Assembly: GCF_950295315.1 (NCBI RefSeq)
Contig: NW_026647188.1
Location: 1,240,001 to 1,304,000, forward strand
Direction: 5' to 3'
From: Erinaceus europaeus
Lineage: Eukaryota > Chordata > Mammalia > Eulipotyphla > Erinaceidae
Length of the DNA: 64,000 bases
The notes below the pieces were generated by a model that worked only from the letters and a program-made list of their open reading frames with translations, was not told the DNA's origin and did not search any database. Each line of letters opens with the position of its first letter. Position 1 is the stretch's first letter. This document shows positions 49,554-59,547 of this stretch, piece by piece. Made by a program: the position numbers and the translations under genes.

Positions 49554-50221
49554 AGGACACCATGATCAGGGATTGTGAGTCCAGAGGAGCCATTGCCTTA
49601 GGCGGACACAAAGGATAGGTGTAAGGGGACCGGTTCATCCACTACTGTTTGGTCAATCACAGTTTCCATCTATGTTGAAACACAGCTCTTTCTGGGTTCA
49701 TTCTGGGCTTGTAATCTGCTGCCCTGAGCATTGGACTGAGAGTCTGGAGATTGAGTAGGCATCCAAACTTGACGGGACAGGCTCCTGTCCTTAAAATCTG
49801 AGGGGTGCCCCAGCTTACCCTGTTGGCAGTGTTTGGATGATAGTGAGGCATGAGATTGTATCAGGAACTCAGGAGAGGGAGACATGATAGTCCCTTTGCA
49901 TGTGCATTCTTGCTTAGCCAGAATCTGGGCTGGCTGGCTTGCCCTGACCAGCTAGGTTCTCTGTATGTAAGTTGCAGGTGAGGCTGGCTACATTCCCACC
50001 CATGGTCTGAGACCTCTATAGATGAGCTCTGAGCACACAGAGACACAGACAGACAGACAGACACACACACACATTACTGTCAGGTCTGGTAGTACAGCAT
50101 ATGGTGAAGGCTGGGGCTGTCTGGGGTCTGTGGGCATGAGAGCTGCAGCCTTACAATCTCTACAAGGCAGCTTTCAACCTGTCATCAATGAACACAGTGT
50201 AGGAGGTTTTTGAATTCTCAT
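49554..50221 (+). repeat. Array B unit 15, 5' part
   Basis: Enters at the ggacaccatgatcagggatt block and runs to gaattctcatctctttc, where module P2 begins. Confidence 0.87.
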
Positions 50222-50720
50222 CTCTTTCTAGCAGTAGTGGCTGGTGTACGGGCCTTCCAGAGGCTGCCCAATGAGCGGGCTGCAGGGCCGTGTGGGCGGT
50301 ACTCAAGGTTGCAGGCTAATCAATGTCTAGGGTCCTTGACACTCCTGGGCATGTCCTACCACACTGGCCAATGATATTGCTGGCAGGGGTTCTGGGCGAG
50401 GCCTAGACCTCTGGCATATCAGAGCATGGCTGGTGCCCTGTCTGCGGGCCTTCTGAAGTAATCCCGACAATGGGAGGTCAAAGCTGGCCTTAAAAGGCTG
50501 GGCGTGCTTCCAGGAAGTGCGAAGCAGGGTTCACCCAGAGCCCTGTCTTGCAGAAGCTGTCCAGTGTGCATGTGTATAACTCCGTTTGTGCCTGTGCCTC
50601 TGTGGATGTGTGTGTGTGTGTAACTGTGAGAGTGTGTGTTTGTGTGTGTGTGTGAGGGAGGGAGAGACAGAGAGAACAACAGAATCACTGTGGCACAGGT
50701 GATTTTGTGCAAAACACTTG
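50222..50720 (+). promoter_or_regulatory. Promoter-like module P2
   Basis: CCAATGA boxes at 50,268 and 50,368 and a TTAAAAGG box at 50,490, followed by the shared ggaagtgcgaagcagggttc initiation-like block and a (TG)n tract. The GC box seen in P3 and P4 is altered here (gtgtacgggcc). Promoter function is inferred from layout and recurrence. Confidence 0.45.
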
Positions 50721-51124
50721 GCACATTCTGTTTTACAGCTCAATATAGACACCATTGTATCTCTCCTTGGCCCTTGGTCACTTTTCTTATTTTCAGATGT
50801 AAAGACACTGAAGAGGGAGAGGTTTTTGCCCTGCAGCTTGCACTGGGAACTATCAGCTGCCCTGTGTGTGTTGCCAGTCTAGGAATCTTGTGGTGCCTGT
50901 CCATATATAGAGTCTCCTGGATGAGATCCTTCTTGAGCCTTTTTCGCTAGGTCCCATTCGAGCTCCATATAGCTAATCATTTTGAGATTTTACTCCGATG
51001 GACAATTCTTTTCCTTTATGCACAGTTTCTCTCCAGCTTTTAGCAATTAATTGTCTGAATGTCATATCGCATCCATTATAGAAAATGACTACATCAGTGT
51101 CTTACTTTCTCTCTCTCTCTCTCA

Positions 51125-51210
<86 letters not shown>

Positions 51211-52170
51211 TGTAGAGGTCTGAAAATATATTTTAGCTAGTGACGTGCACAGCTCTGGATTCGGGTAGTAATGCAGATACACCTGGCCATTCTGAGCCAT
51301 AGTCATGAGAGACATCTCACAGAGCCATTCGTTTACCTCTTGTCACTATACAAATCTCTCTCAGCACAAACTACAGCTGCCAAATCATCTACTTCCCTCT
51401 TGCTCTTTTTGTCAACCAAGTCCTATCCCAAATCTGTAAATCAAAGAAGAAATAGACATAGTGCAGTTCCCTGTACACAGGACAGGCTGAGGCTGGAAAA
51501 GGGAGATGAAATATGCCAGCCTGCATTTGGCTGGAGCATCACTAAAACTACTTCGAATTTGGAGAGGCAAGGGCAGTTTTGGAGAGTGGGCTGCAGGCCA
51601 AGTGTTGCTTCTCAGAGTGGGCTAAGACCTAGATATTTTAAGTGTGACCTTTCCTTAGAAACATAAAATTAGAATGCCTCTCGTAAGATGTATGCATTGG
51701 CATGGAGGGTTTGTCTTCAGTGCTCTGGCACTGATCAACACAGGGCCAGAATTTCTGTCCTTTCCAGTCACTGTCATTCTGTCTCTCTGACTGTCTCTAT
51801 GTACCTTCTTCCCTGGACCCTTATGGAAGTGAGTGCATGCATCATGAACTCTGTCTTGCTGGTGTTGAAATTTTCCTTTCTTCGCCCTTTGGATTACTTA
51901 GTCTCGTGCTTATGGCGTATTACAGAGGGGAACTGAGGAGACAGCTTTCCTGCTGCAGGTAACAGGCATATGTCCATCTCCAGCTGCAGCTGTCCAGGCC
52001 CTCTGTGCTTGACTCCCATTCTCCAGGGCCCTGTAGCTGACACTCAGCCTAAATGCAGCCCTCCTCACCTTCCTGCACAGCATCCTAGTCCTTATTCCAT
52101 GAGAGCCCAGGTCAAGAGAAGTGAAACTCTATCCCCTGGCACATACATTGTGCTTTCCCTCTATTGGGCC
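50721..52170 (+). repeat. Array B unit 15, 3' part downstream of P2
   Basis: Continues with the caatat(a/t)gacaccattgta block, the gatgtaaagacactgaagag block and the microsatellite at 51,108-51,208 to the unit end. Confidence 0.88.
51108..51209 (+). repeat. (CT)n(AT)n microsatellite, unit 15
   Basis: Same position in the unit; a long AT run of about 60 bases. Confidence 0.97.
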
Positions 52171-53384
52171 GAATGTAATGGATCTGTGGTACTGATGGCC
52201 ACACCAGTGTCCAGATTTTCCACGCAAAACGGAAGCTTCCAGCGTTCTGAAAGAGGGTGTTTTGATGGCTGTGTAATGTCTTTTCCAAGTGCCCTCTGGG
52301 GTTTCATATCCTTTTGAAACCTGAAGTTCGTTCGTGTATCTAGGGAATATTCTCCCCTCTGGCCCATAGGCCCTCCCAACTAGGAGCACAGCTATCCCGG
52401 GCTCTGGAGGTCTGCCAGCCTGCTAGCACCTGGAGGGATTCTAGAATATGTCTGCAGGCCCCAAGTGGTAACAGGTTTTTCCAATTGCCTTTATTAGCAG
52501 CAGCCAAGCCCTCAGGTGAGTGGCGGGGCTGTGATCTCCACTGTAAGCTCCTAATTCAGCCAATGGAGGCATCCGTCTTCCTTTTGTCTCTCCATAGCAA
52601 AGGCCCGGGGAGTTTGTGTTTCCTGCAAGCAGAGCGACTTTGTATGGGACACTCATGGATGCCTACTTCTGGGAATCTCTCTGAGTGTGATGTGTGGACA
52701 CCAGGATACCATTATCAGGGATTGTGAGGCCACAGGAGCAATAGCCTTAACTGAACCCAAAGGATAGGTGTGAGGGGCCGGGTTCATCCACTATTGTTTG
52801 GTCAAACACAGTTCCCATCTATGTTGAAACACAGCTATTTCTGGGTTCTTTCTGGGCTTGTAGTCTGCTGCCCTCAGCAGTGGACTGAGAGTATGGAGGC
52901 TGAGTAGGCAGCCAAATGTGACTGGACTGGCTCCTGCACCTGAATTCTGAGGGGTGCCCCAGCTTACCCCTTTGGCAGTGTTTGGATGATAGTGAGGTGT
53001 GAGATTGAATCGGGAACTCAGGAGAGGGAGACATGAGAGTCCCTTTGCATTTGCATTCTTGCTTAGCCAGAATCTGGGCTAACTGGCTTGCCCTGACCAG
53101 CTAGCTTCTCTGTACGTAAGTTGCAGGTGAGGCTGGATAACTTCCCACCCATGCTCTGAGACTACTATAGGTGAGCTCTGAGCACACACAGACACAGACA
53201 GTCAGACAGACATACACACACACACACATTACTGTCAGGTCTGGTAGTACAGCATATGGTGAAGGCTGGGGCTGTCTGGGGTCTGTGGGCATGAGAGCTG
53301 CTGCCTTACAATCTCTACAAGCCAGCTTTGAACCTGTCATCAATTAACACAGTGTAGGAGGTTTTTGAATTCTCATCTCTTTCC
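52171..53384 (+). repeat. Array B unit 16, 5' part
   Basis: Regular unit start through gtcatcaattaacacagtg and then straight into module P3. From P2 to P3 the period is about 3,163 bp, which gives the clean size of a P-type unit. Confidence 0.9.
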
Positions 53385-53788
53385 AGAAGAAGTGGCTGGT
53401 GGGCGGGCCTTCCAGAGCTTGCCCAATGAGTGTGCTGCAGGGCCGTGTGGGCAGTGCTCAAGGTTGCTGGCCAATCACTGAATAGGGGCCTTGACACTCC
53501 TGGGCATTTCCTAGCACACTGGGCAACGATATTGCTGGCAGGGGTCTGGGCATGTCCTAGGCCTCTAGCATATCAGAGCATGCATGGTGCCCTGTCTGTG
53601 GGCCTTCTGAAGTAAGCCCGAAAATGGGAGCTCAGAGCTGGCCTTCAAAGGCTGGGTGTGCATCCAGGAAGTGCGAAGTAGGGTTCAGCCCAGGGCCCTG
53701 CCTTGCAGAAGCTGTCCAATGTGCTTATGTATAACTCCGTTTGTGCCTGTGCCTCTGTGGATGTGTGCATGTGTGTAACTGTGAGAGT

Positions 53789-53831
<43 letters not shown>

Positions 53832-53900
53832 AGGGAGAGAGGGAGAGAACAACAGAATCACTGTGGCACAGGTGATATTGTGTAAAACACTTGGCACATT
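53385..53900 (+). promoter_or_regulatory. Promoter-like module P3
   Basis: GC box GGGCGGG at 53,401, CCAATGA at 53,423 and CCAATCA at 53,471. The TATA-like box is changed to TTCAAAGG at 53,644, so this copy may be weaker. A (TG)n tract lies at 53,797-53,829. Confidence 0.4.
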
Positions 53901-54234
53901 CTGATTTACAGCTCAATATTGACACCATTGTAGCTCTCCTTGGCCCTTATTTTCAGATGTAAAGACACTGAAGAGTGAGAGGTTTTTGCCATGAGGCTTG
54001 CACTGGGAACTAGCAGTCTCTCTGACACAAGCCATATTCTGTCTCCTCATATCCATGGCAGTATCTCTCAGACTTTATAATACAGATATACATCCATATA
54101 CATATATAAATATACATATATATCTGTCATTTTTAGAATTGTCTACCTATGGTCTTCCTGTGGTTTTTATTATTTTTTAATTTTTTCAAATCCTCCTAGA
54201 TCATTCCCATATATTTGCATATTTATTTATATAT
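53901..54234 (+). repeat. Array B / module C fragment left of the provirus
   Basis: Array B runs to about 54,015, jumps to the ctctctgacacaagccatat block, and then enters a shortened module C (from about 54,085) that the provirus interrupts at 54,234. Confidence 0.85.
54229..54234 (+). repeat. Target site duplication of the provirus, left
   Basis: atatat, matched at 61,815-61,820. Six bases is the size typical of betaretrovirus-like integration, but the site is AT-rich, so a chance match is possible. Confidence 0.65.
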
Positions 54235-54354
54235 TGTTGCTGAGTAGTTATTCTGATGCAGTCTCCGCCCCCAGGTTTTTCTACACCCCGCAAAATCCTA
54301 GAGTGTCCCCTTTTAACCACTCCTGGCCATACACATCACCCCTGGTTGTCGCCC

Positions 54355-54363
54355 AATAAAAAG
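54355..54363 (+). promoter_or_regulatory. LTR TATA-like box
   Basis: AATAAAAAG in the conserved gcccaataaaaagcccc, present in both LTRs. The copy in the 3' LTR is at 61,585-61,593. Confidence 0.6.
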
Positions 54364-54504
54364 CCCCCTCACCCTCCCTCTCTCTGGGCTCTCAGCTCTC
54401 CCTCTCTGAGGTCTGGCTCCCTGTTCTCCCCCCTGTGGTCAGATAGTGGGGAAGGCCATTGCCTGCTGGCTCCATGTGGTCTGAATCAAACCCCCCCATC
54501 CTAT

Positions 54505-54510
54505 AATAAA
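54505..54510 (+). terminator. LTR polyadenylation signal (5' copy)
   Basis: AATAAA in cctataataaagat, 150 bases after the TATA-like box, conserved in both LTRs. Confidence 0.7.
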
Positions 54511-54589
54511 GATTTTTGTACCCCTTTGCTCTGGACGTCTGCTCTCTTCTCCTCGGTGCAGCCCGACATGAGCCCACCACAACACCATC

Positions 54590-54607
54590 TGGCGCCCATC
54601 GTGTTCC
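54590..54607 (+). promoter_or_regulatory. Primer binding site, tRNA-Lys type
   Basis: TGGCGCCCATCGTG differs at one position from the 14 bases expected for a tRNA-Lys(1,2) primer; the following bases are diverged. It lies two bases after the LTR end. Confidence 0.85.
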
Positions 54608-54650
54608 GTACCCACACCATGCCCAGCCTGAGGTCTCTGAAACCGCCCAG

Positions 54651-54662
54651 ACACAGGTAAGT
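54651..54662 (+). promoter_or_regulatory. Retroviral major splice donor candidate
   Basis: ACACAG|GTAAGT, a perfect donor consensus in the leader between primer site and gag, with the cut after 54,656. This is where subgenomic messages of a retrovirus normally begin. Confidence 0.7.
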
Positions 54663-54702
54663 GGCATCCACCCACCTTTGTGGCCCTGTGTTTCCCTCCA
54701 CC

Positions 54703-56502
54703 ATGGGAAATTTCTCGTTTTATGAGGAGGTGTCCCAGTCATTATCTCTTGACCTGGGACAGATTTGCGCTGTCATTAACGGTTTAATTTTCGCTACCCC
54801 TTGGATTTTTTTAACTGTGGTAGCCACTTTCAAGATTTGTAAAACATGGTATGCCATAAGGATAAGTGAGCTTGAGGCTGAGGTACGAGAGTTAAATCAC
54901 ATGTGCTTAAGACTTAGACGTCCTAAGCGATCAGCGGCTAAACCCAAGAATTCCATTCCCACAGACAGGCACACGTGTTCAGATGCTCCTCCTCTGACCC
55001 CGCCCACTTCCGCCCCGGTTTCAGCTCTGCCTGAGGTTTCTGCGTCCCTGAACCTGCCCCAGGCCCCTGCCACCCCGGTTTCTGCTCCGCCTGAGGTTTC
55101 TGCCTCCCTTAACCCCCCGGACCCTGCCTCCCCAGTTTCAGCTCCGCCTGCAGCTTCCGTTTTCCTGACCCCGCCCCCGGACCCTGCTGCTGCGGTTTCA
55201 GCTCCACCTGAGGTTTCTGCGACCCTGAACCCCCCCTGTCCCTGCTGCCCCGGTTTCAGCTCCGCCTGCAGCTTCCGTGTTCCTGACCCTGCCCCTAGCC
55301 CCTGCCGCACTGGTTTCAGCTCTGCCTGAGGCTTCCTTGTCCCTAACCCCGCCCCTTGCTGATACGTCACCATTAACGGACCTAGTGGCTAAGATACGAG
55401 AGCTAAAGGATATTTTTTCAGCATTTAAGGATTTTAAACAATGTGCAGTCCACCTTGGGAGCTCCGTCCCCATAGATATGCGTTTAGTCTCCCCTGCAGC
55501 CACTACAGCAGTTTATATGGCACTTTCCAATTCTGTAGCTCCCTCTCCCGCGCCATCAGACCAAACCCACACATTCTAGGTAATCTTGGCCCCTTCTAAA
55601 CAAAACCTTCAGCCATGGTAGCCATATTCCTCTAAAAATCATAGGACACTCAGAGAAGAGTCAGGGAGGATGGAATGCAATCTCCATGGACAAAGTCCGT
55701 CTTGAGGAGTTTTTACCAGCATTTAAATACACCACAAGACTGGAAATATCTGGCTCGTGCTGCACTCCCAGACCCACTCTGTTTTCAGTGGCAGGCATGC
55801 TTACACGATGAGTGCTCTAGGAAATTGCAGGAAAATAGTAACAAACAGGTAGAATGGAATTCTGATGCTTTGTTTGGAGCAGGAGCTTATGAATCTGGAG
55901 CTCAGCAGGCAGAAGCCAGGTTTCCAACCGGTTATTTTGAACAAGTACGCATCTGTGCAACACAAGCATGGGAAAGGGTTTCCACACCAGATGTAGATCC
56001 GTCAGCTCCCATTAACTCTTTTCACCAAGGCTCTGATGAATCATTGGCGAGCTTCATCTCAAGGGTGAAGAGAAGCTTAGAGAGAAAGATATAAAATCCT
56101 GAAGTCCTCACACTACTCCTGTGCTCTATTGTCTGTGAAGGCATGACACCACAGTTCCGTCAGGTATGCCTTAATATTAAAGACCTACACCCAGATAATT
56201 GGATTCTACCGACACAGGAACTTACATCAGGCAATTATGGGGCACCCACTATGATGCAGGTCTATGCAGTTGCCCCACGTAAGTAAAACGGGGCCTGCTT
56301 TCAGGGCGGTCGCCAAGGACATTGGCGTAACCAATGTCCTGATAAGTTGCAACCACGCCTCCAGTCAGGGAAACCACGCCTCCAGCCAGAGCAAGCCCGC
56401 TTTCAGTCAGGGAGCCAGAGACCATGTACTGTTAGTCCAAAATGTCCTAAGGGGTTTCAGTGGAAGAGAGATTGTTGGTCCCAATTTCATAAAGATGGTT
56501 AG
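54703..56502 (+). pseudogene. gag: Gag pseudogene (N-terminal region, Pro-rich repeats, capsid, nucleocapsid)
   Basis: The start ATG at 54,703 has a strong context (ccaccATGg) and begins Met-Gly, a potential myristoylation signal. The first about 50 residues contain a long hydrophobic stretch (about 22-47), followed by a charged heptad-like helix (about 55-75). This is not the matrix fold I would expect. A proline-rich repeat region follows. The frame shifts near 55,237, then again between 55,579 and 55,675. Capsid sequence with GYFEQVR and a major homology region (about 56,011-56,075) is clear. Stops lie at 56,092-56,094 and 56,284-56,286. Nucleocapsid has two zinc-knuckle remnants: at 56,296-56,337 the second Cys position is Gly; at 56,434-56,475 the first Cys is Ser and the His is Gln. 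Gag ends at TAG 56,500. It cannot make a functional product. Confidence 0.9.
55018..55345 (+). repeat. Tandem 57-60 bp minisatellite inside gag
   Basis: The word gtttc(a/t)gct recurs at 55,018, 55,078, 55,135, 55,195, 55,253 and 55,313. Spacings are 60, 57, 60, 58 and 60. The 58-base spacing is where the reading frame is lost. In frame it encodes repeats of the type APPEVSASLNPP. Confidence 0.9.
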
Positions 56503-56904
56503 CCCCTGAATGGTACAAATTCGGGGCCTGAGATTTTGTGGACCACACCTGTTTTAGAACAAGGTCACCCTTCTATGACAGTAATGATTGGCAATATTTC
56601 TTTTGAATTTTTGATTGACATGGGGGCAGCAAAGACGATTTTAAGGCAAGAAGAGGTTCCCCAAGATTGGGAACTCATCCCTTGACCCAGTTTATATGGA
56701 ATAGGAGGGATGACGAGAGCATTTTGCACACGAGACTCCCTTATGTGGAAAGACCCAGAAGGATCTACTGGACACTTCCGCCATTTGGTAGCTAATATTA
56801 GCACCAACTTACTGGGCAGGGATCATCTGGAATGTCTTAATATTAGGATATCCACAGATGCCTCTGCAGAGCGTAAAACTCATTCCAGCGATACCAGGTC
56901 TATT
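56503..56904 (+). pseudogene. pro: Retroviral aspartic protease pseudogene
   Basis: The active-site neighbourhood reads LIDMGA (Asp codon at 56,617): Met stands where the family has Thr or Ser. An in-frame TGA lies at 56,683-56,685. The downstream flap and helix region ends in the recognisable LLGRD motif near 56,809. It is in the same frame as the capsid-nucleocapsid part of gag, separated only by the TAG at 56,500. There is no space for a dUTPase domain between nucleocapsid and protease. Non-functional. Confidence 0.85.
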
Positions 56905-58200
56905 CAGCACCCCCAATAATAAATGCCACTGTTCATAGCCAAACACCCCGCTTAAGATGGCTTTCTAAAGAGCCTGTCTGGGTGGAACAGTGGCCTTTAC
57001 CTAGGGATAAGCTAAAAATTTTAAAAGAGCTGCTCGTCCGAGAGCAGTTGTCCTTGGGACACATTCGTCATTCTCGAAGCCCATGGAATACTCCTGTCTT
57101 TGTGATTAAAAAGCGCTCAGAAAAATGGCGCCTCCTTCAAGATATCCGTGCAGTAAATAAAAGCATGCAGGTCTGGGCCTCCCCCCAAAGGGGTTTGCCT
57201 CTTGCTTCTGCAATTCCCACGGGAATTCCAATCATAGCTATTGATATACAAGATTGTTTTTTCTCTATCCCCCTTGCATCCGCGAGATTGTAAACATTTT
57301 GCCTTCTCTGTTCCGTCTATTAATAACGCCAGCCCTGCTGATAGATTTGAATGGGTGCTGCTGCCCCGGGGTATGGCCAATAGTCCTACAATTTGTCAGG
57401 AGGCTGTTAAATCTGCCCTTGTCCCATATATTCATAAAGGCCTTAATATTTTTCATTATACAGATGATATTTTAATATGGGGGAAATCAGATACAGATCT
57501 CTATGCCTTACATGATTTTCTCACTCCTGCATTAAAGAAAAGCTGCCTTAATGTAGCCCCTTAGAAGATACAGCTAACCCCTCCAATATCCTTCCTAGGT
57601 TCAGAGATTTCTCTAACACAAATTCGTCCCTTAAAACCTAATGTTACCTTCCCTTCTAACCTTACTCTTGCTTCTTTACAAAGTTTTCTAGGAAATTTAC
57701 ATTGGCTTAGGCAGTATCTCTATCTGCCTACAAGCTGTCTCCAACCACTGTTTGACCTGTTGAAAGGAAATAAACAGCCCTCTTCAAAAGATAAGTTAAC
57801 TCCTGAGGCCTCCTTGGCACTGGAAAGGCTTAACCAGGTCCTCCAGGACATGCTCCTTGTTCGATTCTCCCCCTCCTCTCCGGTAAACCTTCTAATCTTC
57901 AACTCCACCCCCACAGTAGTAGGGGCACTGTGGGAAGACCATGGGGTTCTTGAATGGTTTCACACGCCAGTAGGAGGAGCTCTAAGTCTCCTCACTGAGA
58001 TAGACGCATTATCATTCATGGTTCGCCAAGGGAGAAATATGTCTGTGCAGGTTGTAGGGAAAGAACCAGATTTAATCATTCTGCCCTTTTCTCTCACAGA
58101 TACAGAGTGGCTTATACGCCATCATTCCCGCTTTGCCATAAGCTTAGTGGGATTTCCAGGACAAATAGATAACAATTTTCCTTCTAATAAATTGATAGCT
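56905..58200 (+). pseudogene. pol: Pol pseudogene: reverse transcriptase and connection
   Basis: Begins in the frame one base back from pro, with a finger region (about 56,905-57,275; SPWNTPVFVIKK and KWRLLQDIRAVNK are readable). Near 57,275 an extra base shifts the frame. The palm then continues with LLPRGMANSP and the catalytic YTDD at 57,457-57,468, which is intact. A TAG at 57,562-57,564 interrupts the thumb. Beyond it the frame stays open through the connection region. The motif order matches retroviral reverse transcriptase, with a beta-type flavour. Dead because of the frameshift and stop. Confidence 0.93.
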
Positions 58201-58665
58201 TCTTTACCTCTTCTGCCTCTACTAGCACCTAAACTTTTCTCTCGGGATCCCATTCCCTCTGCTCCTACAATCTTTACTAATGGTGGAAAAAGGGGAGCTG
58301 CTGCTCTTATATATTACCCAGACAAACAATCTCCTAAACCTCTCTTTACTGAGCTTCCTGATAATTCCCCTCAGTACAAAGAACTTTATGCTGTTTTTCT
58401 TGCACTAAAAGCTGTACCAGAATCCTTCAAACTTTTTTCTGACAGTGTGTATACTGTTAACTTACTTCCATGGCTTGCTCGTTCTTATGTGAAAATTGAT
58501 GACAACCCACTCTCCCCTCTCTTGATTCAAATCGCCTCTATGCTCTGTTCTCGAACCCAACCACTGTATATTCAACACCTTCGTTCCCACAGCCCTCTTC
58601 CTGGTTCCCTGTCCGAAGGGAATGCTGCAGTTGACCGCTTTGCCTCCATGGGAACTTTCCCAGTC
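58201..58665 (+). pseudogene. pol: Pol pseudogene: RNase H domain
   Basis: The first catalytic position reads FTNGG, with Asn (codon 58,279-58,281) where RNase H has Asp. The Glu in QYKELYA, the Asp in FSDSVY and the late Asp after LPGSLSEGNAAVD are present. The domain is open but lacks one metal-binding residue. Confidence 0.88.
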
Positions 58666-59547
58666 TCTGTCTCTGATCCTGCTAATTTTCATTCTCTAAC
58701 CCATGTTAATCTTAAAGGCCTTCGAGCTCGATTCCCTGATGTTCCTGTACCACAGTTAAAACATATCCTCGCTATATGCTCTTCTTGTGCAAGTCTCATA
58801 GAGACACCTGCTATCCAGACCCTTGGGGTTAACCCTCAAGGTTTAAAAGCTAATGCTATTTGGCAAATTGATGTCACTCACATACCAATCTTTGGCAAAC
58901 AAATATATGTGTTTGTCTCAATTGTTACCTTTTTTAAATTTATGTGGGCTACAGCTCAGACAGGAGAAAGTGCTAAAAAGCTTGTAAGCCATATGCTCTC
59001 TTGTTGTGCCGTTATGGGGGTCCCATTATTTTTGAAAACAGACAATTCACCTATGTTTACAAGCAAACAATTTAAATATTTTTGTTCCCTCTGGAATATT
59101 ACTCATACCATGGGCATTCCCTACAATCCACAGGGACAAGGCATTGTCGAGAGGGCCCATCAAACTCTGAAGGCTCAAGTAAAGAAAGATAAAGGAGGAA
59201 CATATCCCCCCAATATCCAGCTAGCAAAAGCCTTAACTACATGAAATCTCTTTAATATTTACAATAACTTGGCCTTACCACCTATTATTCTTCACTGGCA
59301 AACACCATCTACCCTCCCATCTATTAAGGTCAAATGGAGAGACCCACTCGATAAAATTTGGAAAGGGCCTGACCCATTATTGACCATGGGAAGGGGTTTT
59401 GCATGCATTTTTCCTCAAAATTTCTCTAAACCTCCCTGGGTTCCTGCCCGCCATGTCCGACAATACCCGCAGGATGGCACTGTTATTCCTGAAGAACAAG
59501 AAATACTACAAGAGGACAAGATGCAGGATACATCCCAGGACCCGTAA
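58666..59547 (+). pseudogene. pol: Pol pseudogene: integrase
   Basis: Zinc-binding His pair at 58,690 and 58,702 and Cys pair at 58,777 and 58,786 are present. The catalytic D, D-x35-E triad is intact: Asp 58,870, Asp 59,041, Glu 59,149. A TGA at 59,242-59,244 cuts the protein just before the C-terminal domain, which then continues in the same frame (KWRDPLDKIWKGPDP, WVPARHVRQYP) to TAA at 59,545. The uninterrupted frame from 57,565 to 59,244 makes this the best-preserved part of the provirus. Confidence 0.93.

Larger units (their letters stand above)
54235..54587 (+). mobile_element. 5' LTR
   Basis: Starts TGTTGC and ends ACCA, directly before TC and the primer site, which is the usual two-base spacing. 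It aligns over its full length with 61,459-61,814. It carries a TATA-like AATAAAAAG at 54,355-54,363 and a polyadenylation signal AATAAA at 54,505-54,510. Confidence 0.92.

Noticed and set aside
54392..54742. Minus-strand frames across the 5' LTR and leader
   Set aside because: Shadows of LTR sequence; no antisense gene of this kind is known to me and the paired 3' LTR does not keep the frame.
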